A stretch of 64,000 nt of DNA from an uncultured Lachnospiraceae bacterium. GTDB lineage: Bacteria; Bacillota; Clostridia; Lachnospirales; Lachnospiraceae. The stretch covers positions 1 to 64,000 of the forward strand of contig CATLGV010000013.1 in the NCBI GenBank assembly GCA_949948735.1, given 5' to 3'. The stretch's first letter is position 1. Every line of letters begins with the position of its first letter. The notes under the pieces are model-generated. The model did no database searches. It was given only the letters and a program-made list of their open reading frames with translations, and had not been told where the DNA came from. Made by a program: the position numbers and the translations under genes. Positions 7,893 to 16,546 of the stretch are shown here, in pieces.

Positions 7893-9779
7893 TTATTCCG
7901 CTGCCGGAACGCCTACCGCAACACTAAAAACCTCCCAAGCGCCGCTTGCCTCGCACTGCATCCGCGCGCCCCAGGTCGATACGTCGTCGCCGCACAGCGA
8001 CGCAATCTGCTCATAGGTCAGCTGGCAGACGCTCCCGGTGCAGGACGCGAACACATCACCGTCTCCGTTGCCGACACGCATCCAGCCTGCCGCCGCGTCG
8101 GGAATCACAAGCCACATATCGCCGTTGTCGCTCTTGTAGGTAATCTGTACGACCGCCCCCGGTACCAGCGCATCCAGGATTTCCTGCGGCATGTCAAAGC
8201 CGTTCTGCGCCCAGCCGTCTCCGCTGCACGCAAAGCCCTCAAACGGGGTGTACCTGTTCAGCGCATACATCTCCTGTGCCTTTCCGACCTTTACGCCGTA
8301 AACCTCCCAAGCGCCGCTTGCCTCGCACTGCATCCGCGCGCCCCAGGTCGACACATCGTCGCCGCACAGCGATGCGATCTGCTCATAGGTCAGATAACAT
8401 TTGCTACCGTCGCAGACTGCAAACACATCGCCGTCGCCGTTGCCGACACGCATCCAGCCCGCCGCCGCGTCCGGTATGACAAGCCACATGTCGCCGTTAT
8501 CGCTCTTATACGAGATTTCTACCACAGAGCCCGGCACCAGCGCGTCCAGAATCTCCTGCGGCATGTCAAAGCCGTTCTGCGCCCAGCCGTCTCCGCTGCA
8601 CGTAAAGCCCTCAAAGGCTACCGCGCCCGCTGCCGCAATCGGATTGCTCTTCATGCCGACCTTTACGGAGCTGACCTCCCATGCGCCGCTCGCCTCGCAC
8701 TGCATCCGTGTGCCCCAGGTCGATACGTCGTCGCCGCACAGCGACGCAATCTGCTCATAGGTAATCTGCGCGGTATTTCCCGCGTTGTTGAGATACGCGA
8801 ATACGTCGCTGTCGCCGTTGCCGACGCGCATCCAGCCCGCCGCCGCATCCGGTATGACAAGCCACATGTCGCCGTTATCGCTCTTGTACGAGATTTCTAC
8901 CACGGAGCCCGGTACCAGCGCGTCCAGAATCTCCTGCGGCATATCAAAGCCGTTCTGCGCCCAGCCGTCTCCGCTGCACGTAAAGCCCTCAAAGGTTACC
9001 GCCTTTGTCACCGCATACAGGTTGGAGCGGTCCACATCGGTGCCTGCGGATACATATTCCGCAGAGGTATCTACGGGAAGCACGTTGCCGTCCGCATCCT
9101 TAAAAACGATATTGTCAATGTACAGATTGGCCTGTGCCGCGCCCTTATCCTTGCCGTTGTCCGTTTCCAGAGACACAACGATAAAGTTGCCCGCACCAAA
9201 GGACTGATTATCCGGAACCGTATAGCTTGCAGTCTTTGGATTGCCGTTTTCCAGATAAACCGACCACGCTTCGTTTGTCTTCTTATTCTCCTCGCCTACA
9301 AACCCGTAAATATTGCCGGAGCAGGCAAAGAACTGTCCATCAGGGTTCTCCGTCCCAATCGTCATTTCAACCGTCTTAAGCTTCGCCGCATTCTCTCCCA
9401 GAAGGACATCCGCCTGGATACCGACGAACGGGAGCCTGCCCTGCGTCGTCACCTTCAATGCCTTGGAACCGTTGTAATCCTCCAGAGAAAACACCGAATC
9501 GTCCGCGCCGCCGCTCGCCGTCTTGTCGTTCCCGACAAATCCGAACAGGCCGTCCTCGAAATCAATGCTCACCTCTCCCGGGGCCGCCTGCGCCTCGGGC
9601 GCTTTTTCCTCATTTGCCTCTGTCTGTGCCGTCGCGGTGCTCACCTCCGATGCCTGCTGTGTTTCAGGCGTATCGACGCTCGCGTCCTGCGCGTCCTTCC
9701 CCCCGCATGCGCAGAGAGAAACACTCATTGCCGCGGATAATAAAAGCGCTGCCATTTTTTTTGTCTTCAACCTTCTCAT
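7893..9779 (-). CDS. Surface lipoprotein with three near-identical ~125-residue repeats
   Basis: A 628-residue predicted lipoprotein (AMSVSLCACGG lipobox, then a Glu/Ala/Thr-rich linker). Residues about 68-235 look like a beta-sandwich carbohydrate-binding module (IDFEDGLFGFVG, ending in NLYIDNIVFKDADG). Three tandem copies of an unrecognised domain follow, each with FEGFxCSGDGWAQNGFDMP, YKSDNGDMWLVIPDA, TYEQIASLCGDDVSTWG and RMQCEASGAWEV. Three Cys per copy are conserved. The copies differ mainly in a short loop before TYEQIA and in the linkers. It sits between a permease pair and a binding protein and probably helps capture glycan at the cell surface (inference). GGAGG abuts the ATG at 9779; a TTG at 9770 with 9-bp spacing is a plausible true start. 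Confidence 0.85.
   Translation of the reverse strand: MRRLKTKKMAALLLSAAMSVSLCACGGKDAQDASVDTPETQQASEVSTATAQTEANEEKAPEAQAAPGEVSIDFEDGLFGFVGNDKTASGGADDSVFSLEDYNGSKALKVTTQGRLPFVGIQADVLLGENAAKLKTVEMTIGTENPDGQFFACSGNIYGFVGEENKKTNEAWSVYLENGNPKTASYTVPDNQSFGAGNFIVVSLETDNGKDKGAAQANLYIDNIVFKDADGNVLPVDTSAEYVSAGTDVDRSNLYAVTKAVTFEGFTCSGDGWAQNGFDMPQEILDALVPGSVVEISYKSDNGDMWLVIPDAAAGWMRVGNGDSDVFAYLNNAGNTAQITYEQIASLCGDDVSTWGTRMQCEASGAWEVSSVKVGMKSNPIAAAGAVAFEGFTCSGDGWAQNGFDMPQEILDALVPGSVVEISYKSDNGDMWLVIPDAAAGWMRVGNGDGDVFAVCDGSKCYLTYEQIASLCGDDVSTWGARMQCEASGAWEVYGVKVGKAQEMYALNRYTPFEGFACSGDGWAQNGFDMPQEILDALVPGAVVQITYKSDNGDMWLVIPDAAAGWMRVGNGDGDVFASCTGSVCQLTYEQIASLCGDDVSTWGARMQCEASGAWEVFSVAVGVPAAE
7911..8993 (-). 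repeat. Three long tandem repeats inside the lipoprotein gene
   Basis: The motif encoding FEGF recurs at 8243, 8615 and 8993, giving periods of 372 and 378 bp. Long stretches are identical or nearly so between copies, for example the DNA encoding the CSGDGWAQNGFDMPQ segment. The high nucleotide identity suggests recent duplication or ongoing gene conversion. Copy number could vary between strains. Confidence 0.9.
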
Positions 9780-9815
9780 CCTCCTTTTTCCTTCGGAAGT
9801 CCTTCACTTCCGGTG

Positions 9816-10769
9816 TTATCCAACAATGCCGCTTCGCTCAACGCCTTCGATAAAGTACTTCTGCAGCGCGACGTAAACAATCAATATCGGCAGAATGACC
9901 AGCACAATGCCCGCATACACATAGAGCTGCGATATCGTCGGATCCAGAACCTTATCGAGATTGGAAATCGTCGCCTGCAGGGAGGTAATCCGCTTGCTGA
10001 TGACAATATCCTGGTTGATGAGAAACAGCTTGGAATAAAATGTATCGTTATACTGCCAGACCATAGAAAAGATGGCCACAGTGATAACCGATGGAATCGC
10101 GTTCACCAGCATGATACGAAAATAGGTGTACCAGGTGCCGGCGCCGTCCACAAAGGCCGCTTCCTCAATCTCTTTGGGAAGCCCTCTGAAAAACTGATTA
10201 AAAATATAAATATACAGACCGGAACGAAGCCCGCAGCCAAGCGCCGTCATAATATACATCGGCGCGGGCGACGACAGCAGGTTCTTCGCCGAACCGGTAA
10301 ACATCGTGCAAAGCCCCAGCGGATCAAATTTCGCAAAGGTCACGTAAATCGGGAGCATAATGGTGTGTGCCGGAATGACAATCATTACAACCACACAGCC
10401 AAACAGCAGCTTCTTGAGCGGGAAGCTGTACCGCGCAAACCCGTATCCGACCATGGAACAGATAATGACCTGTACCGCCATCAGCGACAGGGAGTACAGC
10501 AGGGTCTTTCCCACCGTCCGCCAATAGTCCAGACGCATGATTGCCCGCGTGTACCGCTCCAGCGTCGGCGCCTGCGGAATCAGGTATACCATCGGATTGT
10601 ACACATCCGCGTTGGAAAAGAAGGAGCTCGAGACAATACCGATGATCGGGCTTAAAATCACATAAGAGATTCCGACAATAACAATAAACCTGAAAAGAGA
10701 AAGCAGGAAATTTTTTATTGCGGATATTATCTTTTTTCTGTCGTTCTCCAGTATCAATTCTTTTTTCAC
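9816..10769 (-). CDS. Carbohydrate ABC transporter permease (MalG type)
   Basis: A 317-residue inner-membrane permease with about six hydrophobic segments. The cytoplasmic EAA loop reads EIEEAAFVDGAGTWYTYFRIMLVNAIP, which contacts the ATPase in MalFGK-type importers. Translation starts with GTG at 10769 behind a GGAGAAAGGA site. It lies 16 bp downstream of its partner permease at 10786-11694. Together with the lipoprotein and the binding protein downstream it forms an importer without its own ATPase, so a shared MsmK/MsiK-type ATPase is expected elsewhere in the genome. Confidence 0.92.
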   Translation of the reverse strand: MKKELILENDRKKIISAIKNFLLSLFRFIVIVGISYVILSPIIGIVSSSFFSNADVYNPMVYLIPQAPTLERYTRAIMRLDYWRTVGKTLLYSLSLMAVQVIICSMVGYGFARYSFPLKKLLFGCVVVMIVIPAHTIMLPIYVTFAKFDPLGLCTMFTGSAKNLLSSPAPMYIMTALGCGLRSGLYIYIFNQFFRGLPKEIEEAAFVDGAGTWYTYFRIMLVNAIPSVITVAIFSMVWQYNDTFYSKLFLINQDIVISKRITSLQATISNLDKVLDPTISQLYVYAGIVLVILPILIVYVALQKYFIEGVERSGIVG

Positions 10770-10785
10770 TGTCCTTTCTCCTTTC

Positions 10786-11694
10786 CTAGTTATAATAGAA
10801 GGTCCGCTTCTGGATAAAGCCGCAAACCAGAACCAAAATCGCGCATACGATCACGGTACTCACAAGGCTCATCGCCGAGCTCAGCCCGTAATTGATTTCC
10901 GTAAAGGCCGTGTCATACGCCATCTCGACGATGTCGGATTCCGCGAAATTGTCAACCACCGTATACACCACGTTTGTGATAATATGCGGCATTACCATCG
11001 GGAAGGTTACCTTCCAGAAAGTCTCGTACGCCGTCGCGCCCTCAATCTTGGCTACCTCATACATGGAGCCGGGAATAGACTGCAGCGCCGCGATAAAGAT
11101 GATAATCTGTACGCCGGACGCGCTGATAATATCGTTGATTCGTGCGACCGCCGCCACGATATATTCCAGGATTGCCTCAGGAATGCCGAGATTGCCGAAC
11201 ATCTGCACGTAGTACGCCATACCCATCCCGCTTGACGCGCTCGCCATCTCCGCGCTGCTGGCGCTTAACCCGCCTGCCAGCATCTGCCGGCTCATCTCGA
11301 TTGCCGCGGTAATTGCCGCCGAATTCATAATCACCGGCAGGAAGAAAATCGCTCTTACCAGCGTCCTTCCCTTAAACTTCTTGTTGAGCAGCATCGCCAT
11401 CAGCAGGCTGAAAAACGTAATCAACGGCACGTCAATCAGCATATTGCCGACGGAGGTCGTCAGCACCTGTTTAAAGCTTCCGTGCGCGCGGAATGCAAAG
11501 AGATAATTCTGCAGGCCGACAAATTCGCTGTTATAGCCGCCGCCGACAGCCACTGAGATTTCCGAGAGGGAAAAATTCGCGGTCATAATCAGGCTTCGCA
11601 GATAAAATATGAGAAAACCTGCAAGCCACGGCAGGATAAACAGGTATCCTGTGATACTGCGTTTTGCCATGAGGGACATTTTCTTCTTTTTCAT
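10786..11694 (-). CDS. Carbohydrate ABC transporter permease (MalF type)
   Basis: A 302-residue permease with an N-terminal SITGYLFILPWLAGFLIFYL segment and the EAA loop SMYEVAKIEGATAYETFWKVTFPMVMP. The ORF track extends to 11715, but that overlaps the DUF5696 stop. The ATG at 11694 has a strong GGAGGG about 10 bp upstream inside the end of the previous gene and lies one base after its TAA, so it is taken as the start. It is the membrane partner of the permease at 9816-10769. Confidence 0.92.
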   Translation of the reverse strand: MKKKKMSLMAKRSITGYLFILPWLAGFLIFYLRSLIMTANFSLSEISVAVGGGYNSEFVGLQNYLFAFRAHGSFKQVLTTSVGNMLIDVPLITFFSLLMAMLLNKKFKGRTLVRAIFFLPVIMNSAAITAAIEMSRQMLAGGLSASSAEMASASSGMGMAYYVQMFGNLGIPEAILEYIVAAVARINDIISASGVQIIIFIAALQSIPGSMYEVAKIEGATAYETFWKVTFPMVMPHIITNVVYTVVDNFAESDIVEMAYDTAFTEINYGLSSAMSLVSTVIVCAILVLVCGFIQKRTFYYN

Positions 11695-11695
11695 A

Positions 11696-14278
11696 TTACA
11701 TTCCCTCCATTTCATAGCTTCTTGCCGGAATAACCTTTCCGTCCACCCTCACATCAATGCCGGAGGTGTTGATATAATAAGTTACGCCGTTGCTGTAAGT
11801 GATTTTTCTGACACCGCCGTCACAAATCTGATGATTCGTAATGGTCGCTCCGTTTACATATTTCAGCGCTTCGTTTACTTCACTGTAAATAGCGGCCGCA
11901 TCCTCACACCAGTTTGCGTAGGTCGTCGCGTAATACCGGTTGAGCCCGGAATACTTCATCTGATTGGACTCCTCCCATGTGAAGGTAAAGTGGGGAGACG
12001 CCCCGTTCTCTATCAGCTGCAGGACAATGTCGGTCCTGTCGTACACGTCGCTGAGGTTAATCGGCTTTCCGGTGTAGCTGATGCACCCGTGCACCAGTAT
12101 CTCATAAAACGGGACTTCTTCATCGCAGATAAAATAATCGTTGTGGCTGATCGGCGCATTGATGATATCCTCCGCATAAGCAAAGGTATAGTCGTTCCCG
12201 CCGCTCACCATCATATTCCGGCCAAGCCCGTCAATTTTTTCAAGCTGCGCCTCCACAATGTGCATCGCCTGATTCCGGTCGATGACCTCCGTCCGCTTCT
12301 TATCCGAATACAGGCTGTCGCCCATATCCCGCAGCGAGATGCCCACATTGTCAATCTTCCTCATCTCGTCGACAAAATCATCCACATAGCGCACCAGAAA
12401 CTTCGGGGACATCAGGTCATACAGCGTCTCGACGTAGCCCAAAGAAGATGTCTGGCGCAGGCTGATCGGACTGAGCTGCCCGAAGCTGGCAATATACCCG
12501 CCGCCGTAATACCGGGCGCTCTCGTAATTATCCTTGTACCGCCGGGAAATCCATGTCACCTTCTGCATCGCGTTGTCCACATAGAGCTTCCCGCCGTTTG
12601 CCGTCAGCGTATCGTTGAGCTTTTGCAGCCCCTTCTTCCCGCCGAGCTTGCCGATCACCCTAATCTTATCCGGCACGTCGTGGTAGTAGCCGCCGTTGCT
12701 CCAGCCCTGGAAATTCATCACCTGGTTTTGGATGCCCCGCGCCGTCAGATCCTCGCTGATTTTCCCTGCCTCCTCAAAGGTCGTCATCGGCTCCACGCTC
12801 AGATACTGCGCGCCGAGGAAATATTTCGTCAGCTTCACGCCGCCGATAATATCATAGTAGAACGGAATATCCCCCTGCGCCCCGTTCAGCGCCAGCTTTC
12901 CTTCCTCAATCAGGCGGCTGCGGTAATAATTCGCCATCGCCGCATAGGACGCGTTCTCCTCGGTCAGGAATGTGTAGCGCACCGTACAGTCCGTCTTGTA
13001 ATAGTCGGTCTCCAAAATCGGCAGCTCCGCTTCATTTCCGGTCGCGCCAAACATCGACAATCTGTCCGTTCCCCGCAGGGAAAAGGTCGGGTACACGAAA
13101 TTGTATTCATTTACCCTGCCTGCGACCGACGCTGAGACAGAAGCAAGCGACTGTCCGTCCTCAATCGTCACAAGAATACCGCTGTCAGGTCTGCTGATGC
13201 CAAACAGGGGCATCCGGATATCCTCGCCGATATCGATGACCGTGTACGCCATGGAGAGCGCGTCAATCCCGTAGATAAACTGACTGTACTCCTCCGTGGC
13301 GGTCTTGCCGTTGTTAAAGTATATCAGGGAGCCGGAGCCGTTGGGCACCAGCATATAGCCTTCCTCCTGCGCACCGCCCGCCCCCATATAGCGCAGCAGC
13401 TGCACACGGTAAATGTAACCGCCGCCGCGCTCTTCGATGGAAGCCGTCGGCAGTGTCACGACAAGGCTGTCTTCCTCCAGCCGGTATTCCAGCGCCAGCT
13501 TAAAGGAGACATTCATCGCGCCCTCCACGCCGGATTCCGCCATGTCCTGCTCGAAGTCCGCCTGCGTGTAGCCCGCCTCTTCAAAGTAGCCGGTCAGCCT
13601 TCGCAGCGTTCCCGCGCCCTTCTGTGCAGACTCCATCAGCTCCATCCAGCCGTCCCCGATTGAGCTTTCCACGTAATTGTTCATCGCCTTTCTCGCGTCC
13701 CGCTCCTCCAGCTTTGACATGAACTGCTCCAGACGCTCCTGCCGGATGTATACCGGAACGATTCCGGTCGGACTGGTCGTATCGCCGATTTCATAGATAT
13801 AGCGGATGCCGTTCTCCATCGCCTGCGCCTGTACCTGCCCGTTGGCTGCGCCCACGGAATAAGAGTCGTAGGTGGAGGAGGTTCTGCCTGAATTAAAGTA
13901 ATCCACCACCAGCTGGGATTTCAGGTAATTCTTGTGCACCTGGTTTGCCACCGCGTCCTCGTCCGGATTCTGCGGATTGGAGTAGACGGTCTTGCCGTTT
14001 CGCTTGTCATACACGGCCACCTCGGCAGTCTGTGTATTCGTATACAGCTTCAGATTCTCGTTCTCACAGACAAGCGCCATCCCCGGCACATCGCTTTTGC
14101 TCTCCGCAGCCGGCGTAAAGGCCGGCGCGTCCTCCTCGTATGCAAACGCGTAATCCCTTGTATAATCCTTGTAATCATCATAGAACTGATACCGTATCAG
14201 ATAATTCGCGACCCATGCCAATGCCGCCGCCAGCGCTACGGAAAGCGCTGCAATGATTATTTTTGTTTTTCGTTTCAT
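11696..14278 (-). CDS. DUF5696 family membrane-anchored extracytoplasmic protein
   Basis: An 860-residue protein with one N-terminal membrane anchor (IIIAALSVALAAALAWVANYLI) and a large predicted outside domain. It matches my recollection of the DUF5696 family, which accompanies sugar ABC permeases in Paenibacillus and Lachnospiraceae and has no defined function. Visible segments include LVCENENLKLYTNTQTAEVAVYDK, GYMLVPNGSGSLIYFNNGKT and MNFQGWSNGGYYHD. The C-terminal half has a TIM-barrel-like feel (short sheet-helix units, many Tyr/Trp/Asp), which would fit an unusual glycoside hydrolase, but no catalytic pair is proven. It is translationally linked to the next permease (1-bp gap) and follows the Yip1 gene by 17 bp. 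Confidence 0.8.
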   Translation of the reverse strand: MKRKTKIIIAALSVALAAALAWVANYLIRYQFYDDYKDYTRDYAFAYEEDAPAFTPAAESKSDVPGMALVCENENLKLYTNTQTAEVAVYDKRNGKTVYSNPQNPDEDAVANQVHKNYLKSQLVVDYFNSGRTSSTYDSYSVGAANGQVQAQAMENGIRYIYEIGDTTSPTGIVPVYIRQERLEQFMSKLEERDARKAMNNYVESSIGDGWMELMESAQKGAGTLRRLTGYFEEAGYTQADFEQDMAESGVEGAMNVSFKLALEYRLEEDSLVVTLPTASIEERGGGYIYRVQLLRYMGAGGAQEEGYMLVPNGSGSLIYFNNGKTATEEYSQFIYGIDALSMAYTVIDIGEDIRMPLFGISRPDSGILVTIEDGQSLASVSASVAGRVNEYNFVYPTFSLRGTDRLSMFGATGNEAELPILETDYYKTDCTVRYTFLTEENASYAAMANYYRSRLIEEGKLALNGAQGDIPFYYDIIGGVKLTKYFLGAQYLSVEPMTTFEEAGKISEDLTARGIQNQVMNFQGWSNGGYYHDVPDKIRVIGKLGGKKGLQKLNDTLTANGGKLYVDNAMQKVTWISRRYKDNYESARYYGGGYIASFGQLSPISLRQTSSLGYVETLYDLMSPKFLVRYVDDFVDEMRKIDNVGISLRDMGDSLYSDKKRTEVIDRNQAMHIVEAQLEKIDGLGRNMMVSGGNDYTFAYAEDIINAPISHNDYFICDEEVPFYEILVHGCISYTGKPINLSDVYDRTDIVLQLIENGASPHFTFTWEESNQMKYSGLNRYYATTYANWCEDAAAIYSEVNEALKYVNGATITNHQICDGGVRKITYSNGVTYYINTSGIDVRVDGKVIPARSYEMEGM

Positions 14279-14295
14279 CGTCCGCTTTCCCCTTT

Positions 14296-14928
14296 CTAGT
14301 TACGGAATATAATTTCCGTATACAGGCTGTAAAAGAAATTGTAAATCTGGGTCACCAGATCCGCCAGCAGGAGGCATACGAAAATAATAATGAACATTGC
14401 TATAAACGTCAGGAACAATACGATAATGGTCTTCCCCAGCGTGTAATTATGTATTTGCATAATGCCGATCAGCGCGATAATCACCGAGTAACCGATTCCG
14501 GCCACCAGCAGCATGGTATAAAAAACCTCTTCGTTATCCGCAATGCCTTGGCTTAAAATCGTCGCCGGCACCATGGTCACAATCATCGGCACCAGGGAAT
14601 AGCCTATCACCGTGGCAATATCCTTCAGCCGTCCTTCGCCCTCCATCAGGCAGGTGATCGACCAGTTGCCCACGCAGAACAGCAGGTACAGCAGCAGCAC
14701 CGCCGTCAGCTCCCGCAGACTGTCCACCGCTCTGGGATCCACATCGTTTACCACAAAGCTCGCCAGCATTCTGTTCATCGAGAAGCAGATGGAAAACAAT
14801 ACAACCATCGCAACCGCTATCGGAACGCTTCCCTGCCCCCGATGCCGGATTTCGTAAAAACCGTCCGCCGGATGTGTCATGGTATAAAACAAAAACCGCC
14901 ACTTATCCCTGGAAAAATATTCTTTCAT
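14296..14928 (-). CDS. Yip1 family integral membrane protein
   Basis: A 210-residue protein with a short cytosolic N-terminus (FSRDKWRFLFYTMTHPADGFYEIRHRG) and about five hydrophobic segments. This layout is typical of bacterial YIP1-domain proteins found next to ABC sugar operons. The start ATG directly follows the NHL gene's TAA, with GGAGGG inside that gene's end. Its exact role is not established. Position between the NHL-TPR and DUF5696 genes suggests a membrane scaffold or assembly role (inference). Confidence 0.8.
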   Translation of the reverse strand: MKEYFSRDKWRFLFYTMTHPADGFYEIRHRGQGSVPIAVAMVVLFSICFSMNRMLASFVVNDVDPRAVDSLRELTAVLLLYLLFCVGNWSITCLMEGEGRLKDIATVIGYSLVPMIVTMVPATILSQGIADNEEVFYTMLLVAGIGYSVIIALIGIMQIHNYTLGKTIIVLFLTFIAMFIIIFVCLLLADLVTQIYNFFYSLYTEIIFRN

Positions 14929-16419
14929 TTACAAAATCCCTCCTTCCGCCGTCTTTCCCTTCCGCCTGCGCCGGACCCTGCCAAACACATAACCGCCCAC
15001 GCACAGCACAACGATTCCGGTCAAAAGGAAGCTCATGTTGTCCTTGAGCATCTCGTTGCGGTACCGTTTAAACGCGATGGAATAGTATTCCCGGTTCATG
15101 CCCAGCTTCAGATACTTCATCGCGCTTTTGTTGTCTCCTGCGGTCAGATACGCCTTGCCGATGCCGGTATTGGCAAGCTCGTTGTTCTCATCCAGCTTCA
15201 AAACCTCCTGCCACTTGGCCACCGCCAGCGTCTCGTCGCCGTCATAGCGCAGCGCCACTGCCTCGTTGATCAGGCTGCCGTAGCGCGTCTCCAGGAAGGT
15301 GATGATTTCCCCCCTGTAGGCGTCAAGCACCATCATGCGCTCTCCGCTCGACTCCACCGCTACCGGCGTTGTGAAGGTTCCCGCCTGCGAGCCAAGTCCT
15401 CCAAAGATATACAGCAGGTTTCCTTCCCTGTCATATGTAAAGACTCTTCCCCGCCTGCTGTCGAGAATGGAATAAATGCCGCTCCCCCGGTAGACCACAT
15501 CCACGATCGTCGAGGGGCCGCTGTATATGCCCGACATCGAAATTGCAACGTCCCCGCCGAGATTTCCGCTGATTCCTTTCTTAATAACGTCCTCGCCCTT
15601 GGGATTGAGCCGCCGGACTGCCTGCACGCCCTCCGGGTCTATATTGGATGCATACACAAACCCCGCGCCGTCCACGTCGATTCCGGTAAACTCCGTCGGG
15701 ATAAAAAGCTGCTGCCTGGAGCGCTCCTCCTTGGTCGCAAGCTTCCGCCAGAACTTTTCCCAGAGCGTAATCTGTACCTCAATGGTGCCGAAAAATCCGG
15801 TGAAATCCCCTTTTTCGTCAAACACCATAATGCCTTCAAACATGTTCCGCCCGATACAGTAGATACGGTTTGCGTAGTCCACGCTGACCTTGAGCGGCGT
15901 AAACACATAGCCGTCCTCCAAAATCTCCGACGTCGGATTGTCTACAATTTTGACAAAGCCGCCGTTCTCATCCAGCACCACGATTCTCTTGTTCTCGGAG
16001 TCCGCGATATACAGCTCGTTCTTCTCCGAAACCGCCACGCCGTAGGGCGAACTGAAGGTATCCGCCTGACCGTCATGCTCAAATCCGTCGATAACCCGCA
16101 GCACGTTCTTCATATCCTGATCCAGCACGACGATCCGGTTGTTGCCGGTATCCGCCACATAGACCTTTCCGTCCTGCGCCACGCACAGATCCTGCGGCGA
16201 CGAAAACGCGCCCACCCCCAGATTCACGCCGGAGATACTCGTGTCCGGCACATACGCGGACGGCGTAAACACAATATCTTCCCTGTAATCATAATTATAC
16301 GCGTCGTACGGAAGAGACGACGCCCGCACCGTTTCCCCTGCGCCGGCTCCCAATACCAGAGCCGCGCACAGCAGCGCCGCAAGCCGCTTTCCCGTTTTTG
16401 TTTTTTTCCCGTTCTTCAT
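14929..16419 (-). CDS. NHL-repeat / TPR protein with signal peptide and C-terminal membrane anchor
   Basis: A 496-residue protein. A signal peptide (AALLCAALVLGAGAGETVRA) precedes a beta-propeller of NHL type: repeats such as SSPQDLCVAQDGKVYVADTGNNRIVVLD and SSPYGVAVSEKNELYIADSENKRIVVLD are obvious. A TPR-like stretch (AVAKWQEVLKLDENNELANTGIGKAYLTAG) follows, then one membrane helix (MSFLLTGIVVLCVGGYVFG) and a basic tail. The propeller should therefore face outside, tethered at its C-terminus. It heads the second half of the operon after a 127-bp gap. The function is unknown; sugar binding or scaffolding of the importer is inference. Confidence 0.85.
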   Translation of the reverse strand: MKNGKKTKTGKRLAALLCAALVLGAGAGETVRASSLPYDAYNYDYREDIVFTPSAYVPDTSISGVNLGVGAFSSPQDLCVAQDGKVYVADTGNNRIVVLDQDMKNVLRVIDGFEHDGQADTFSSPYGVAVSEKNELYIADSENKRIVVLDENGGFVKIVDNPTSEILEDGYVFTPLKVSVDYANRIYCIGRNMFEGIMVFDEKGDFTGFFGTIEVQITLWEKFWRKLATKEERSRQQLFIPTEFTGIDVDGAGFVYASNIDPEGVQAVRRLNPKGEDVIKKGISGNLGGDVAISMSGIYSGPSTIVDVVYRGSGIYSILDSRRGRVFTYDREGNLLYIFGGLGSQAGTFTTPVAVESSGERMMVLDAYRGEIITFLETRYGSLINEAVALRYDGDETLAVAKWQEVLKLDENNELANTGIGKAYLTAGDNKSAMKYLKLGMNREYYSIAFKRYRNEMLKDNMSFLLTGIVVLCVGGYVFGRVRRRRKGKTAEGGIL

Positions 16420-16467
16420 ATTCTCACACCCTCTCCTCTACCTTGCTTTTTTACCATCCCGCCAAAG

Positions 16468-16526
16468 AATGCCGAAGGCATTGCTTAAACAAAACTTAGC
16501 TTTTCTTGGCAGCGTTCTTTGCTGCC
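16468..16526 (-). other. Two intra-operon hairpins between permease and NHL genes
   Basis: The 127-bp gap holds two perfect short stems: GGCAGC/GCTGCC (16508-16526) and AATGCC/GGCATT (16468-16482), the latter closed by a TTC loop on the minus strand. Neither is followed by a convincing T run on the minus strand. They look more like RNA processing, stability or partial attenuation sites than a full terminator, and may set different expression of the two halves of the operon. Confidence 0.45.
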
Positions 16527-16546
16527 TTAGAAAAATTTTTTGTTTT

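Noticed and set aside
7842-9740. 632-residue plus-strand ORF opposite the triple-repeat lipoprotein
   Set aside because: Shadow ORF: the minus frame has a lipobox, ribosome site and operon context, while this one shows arginine/alanine-rich antisense composition.
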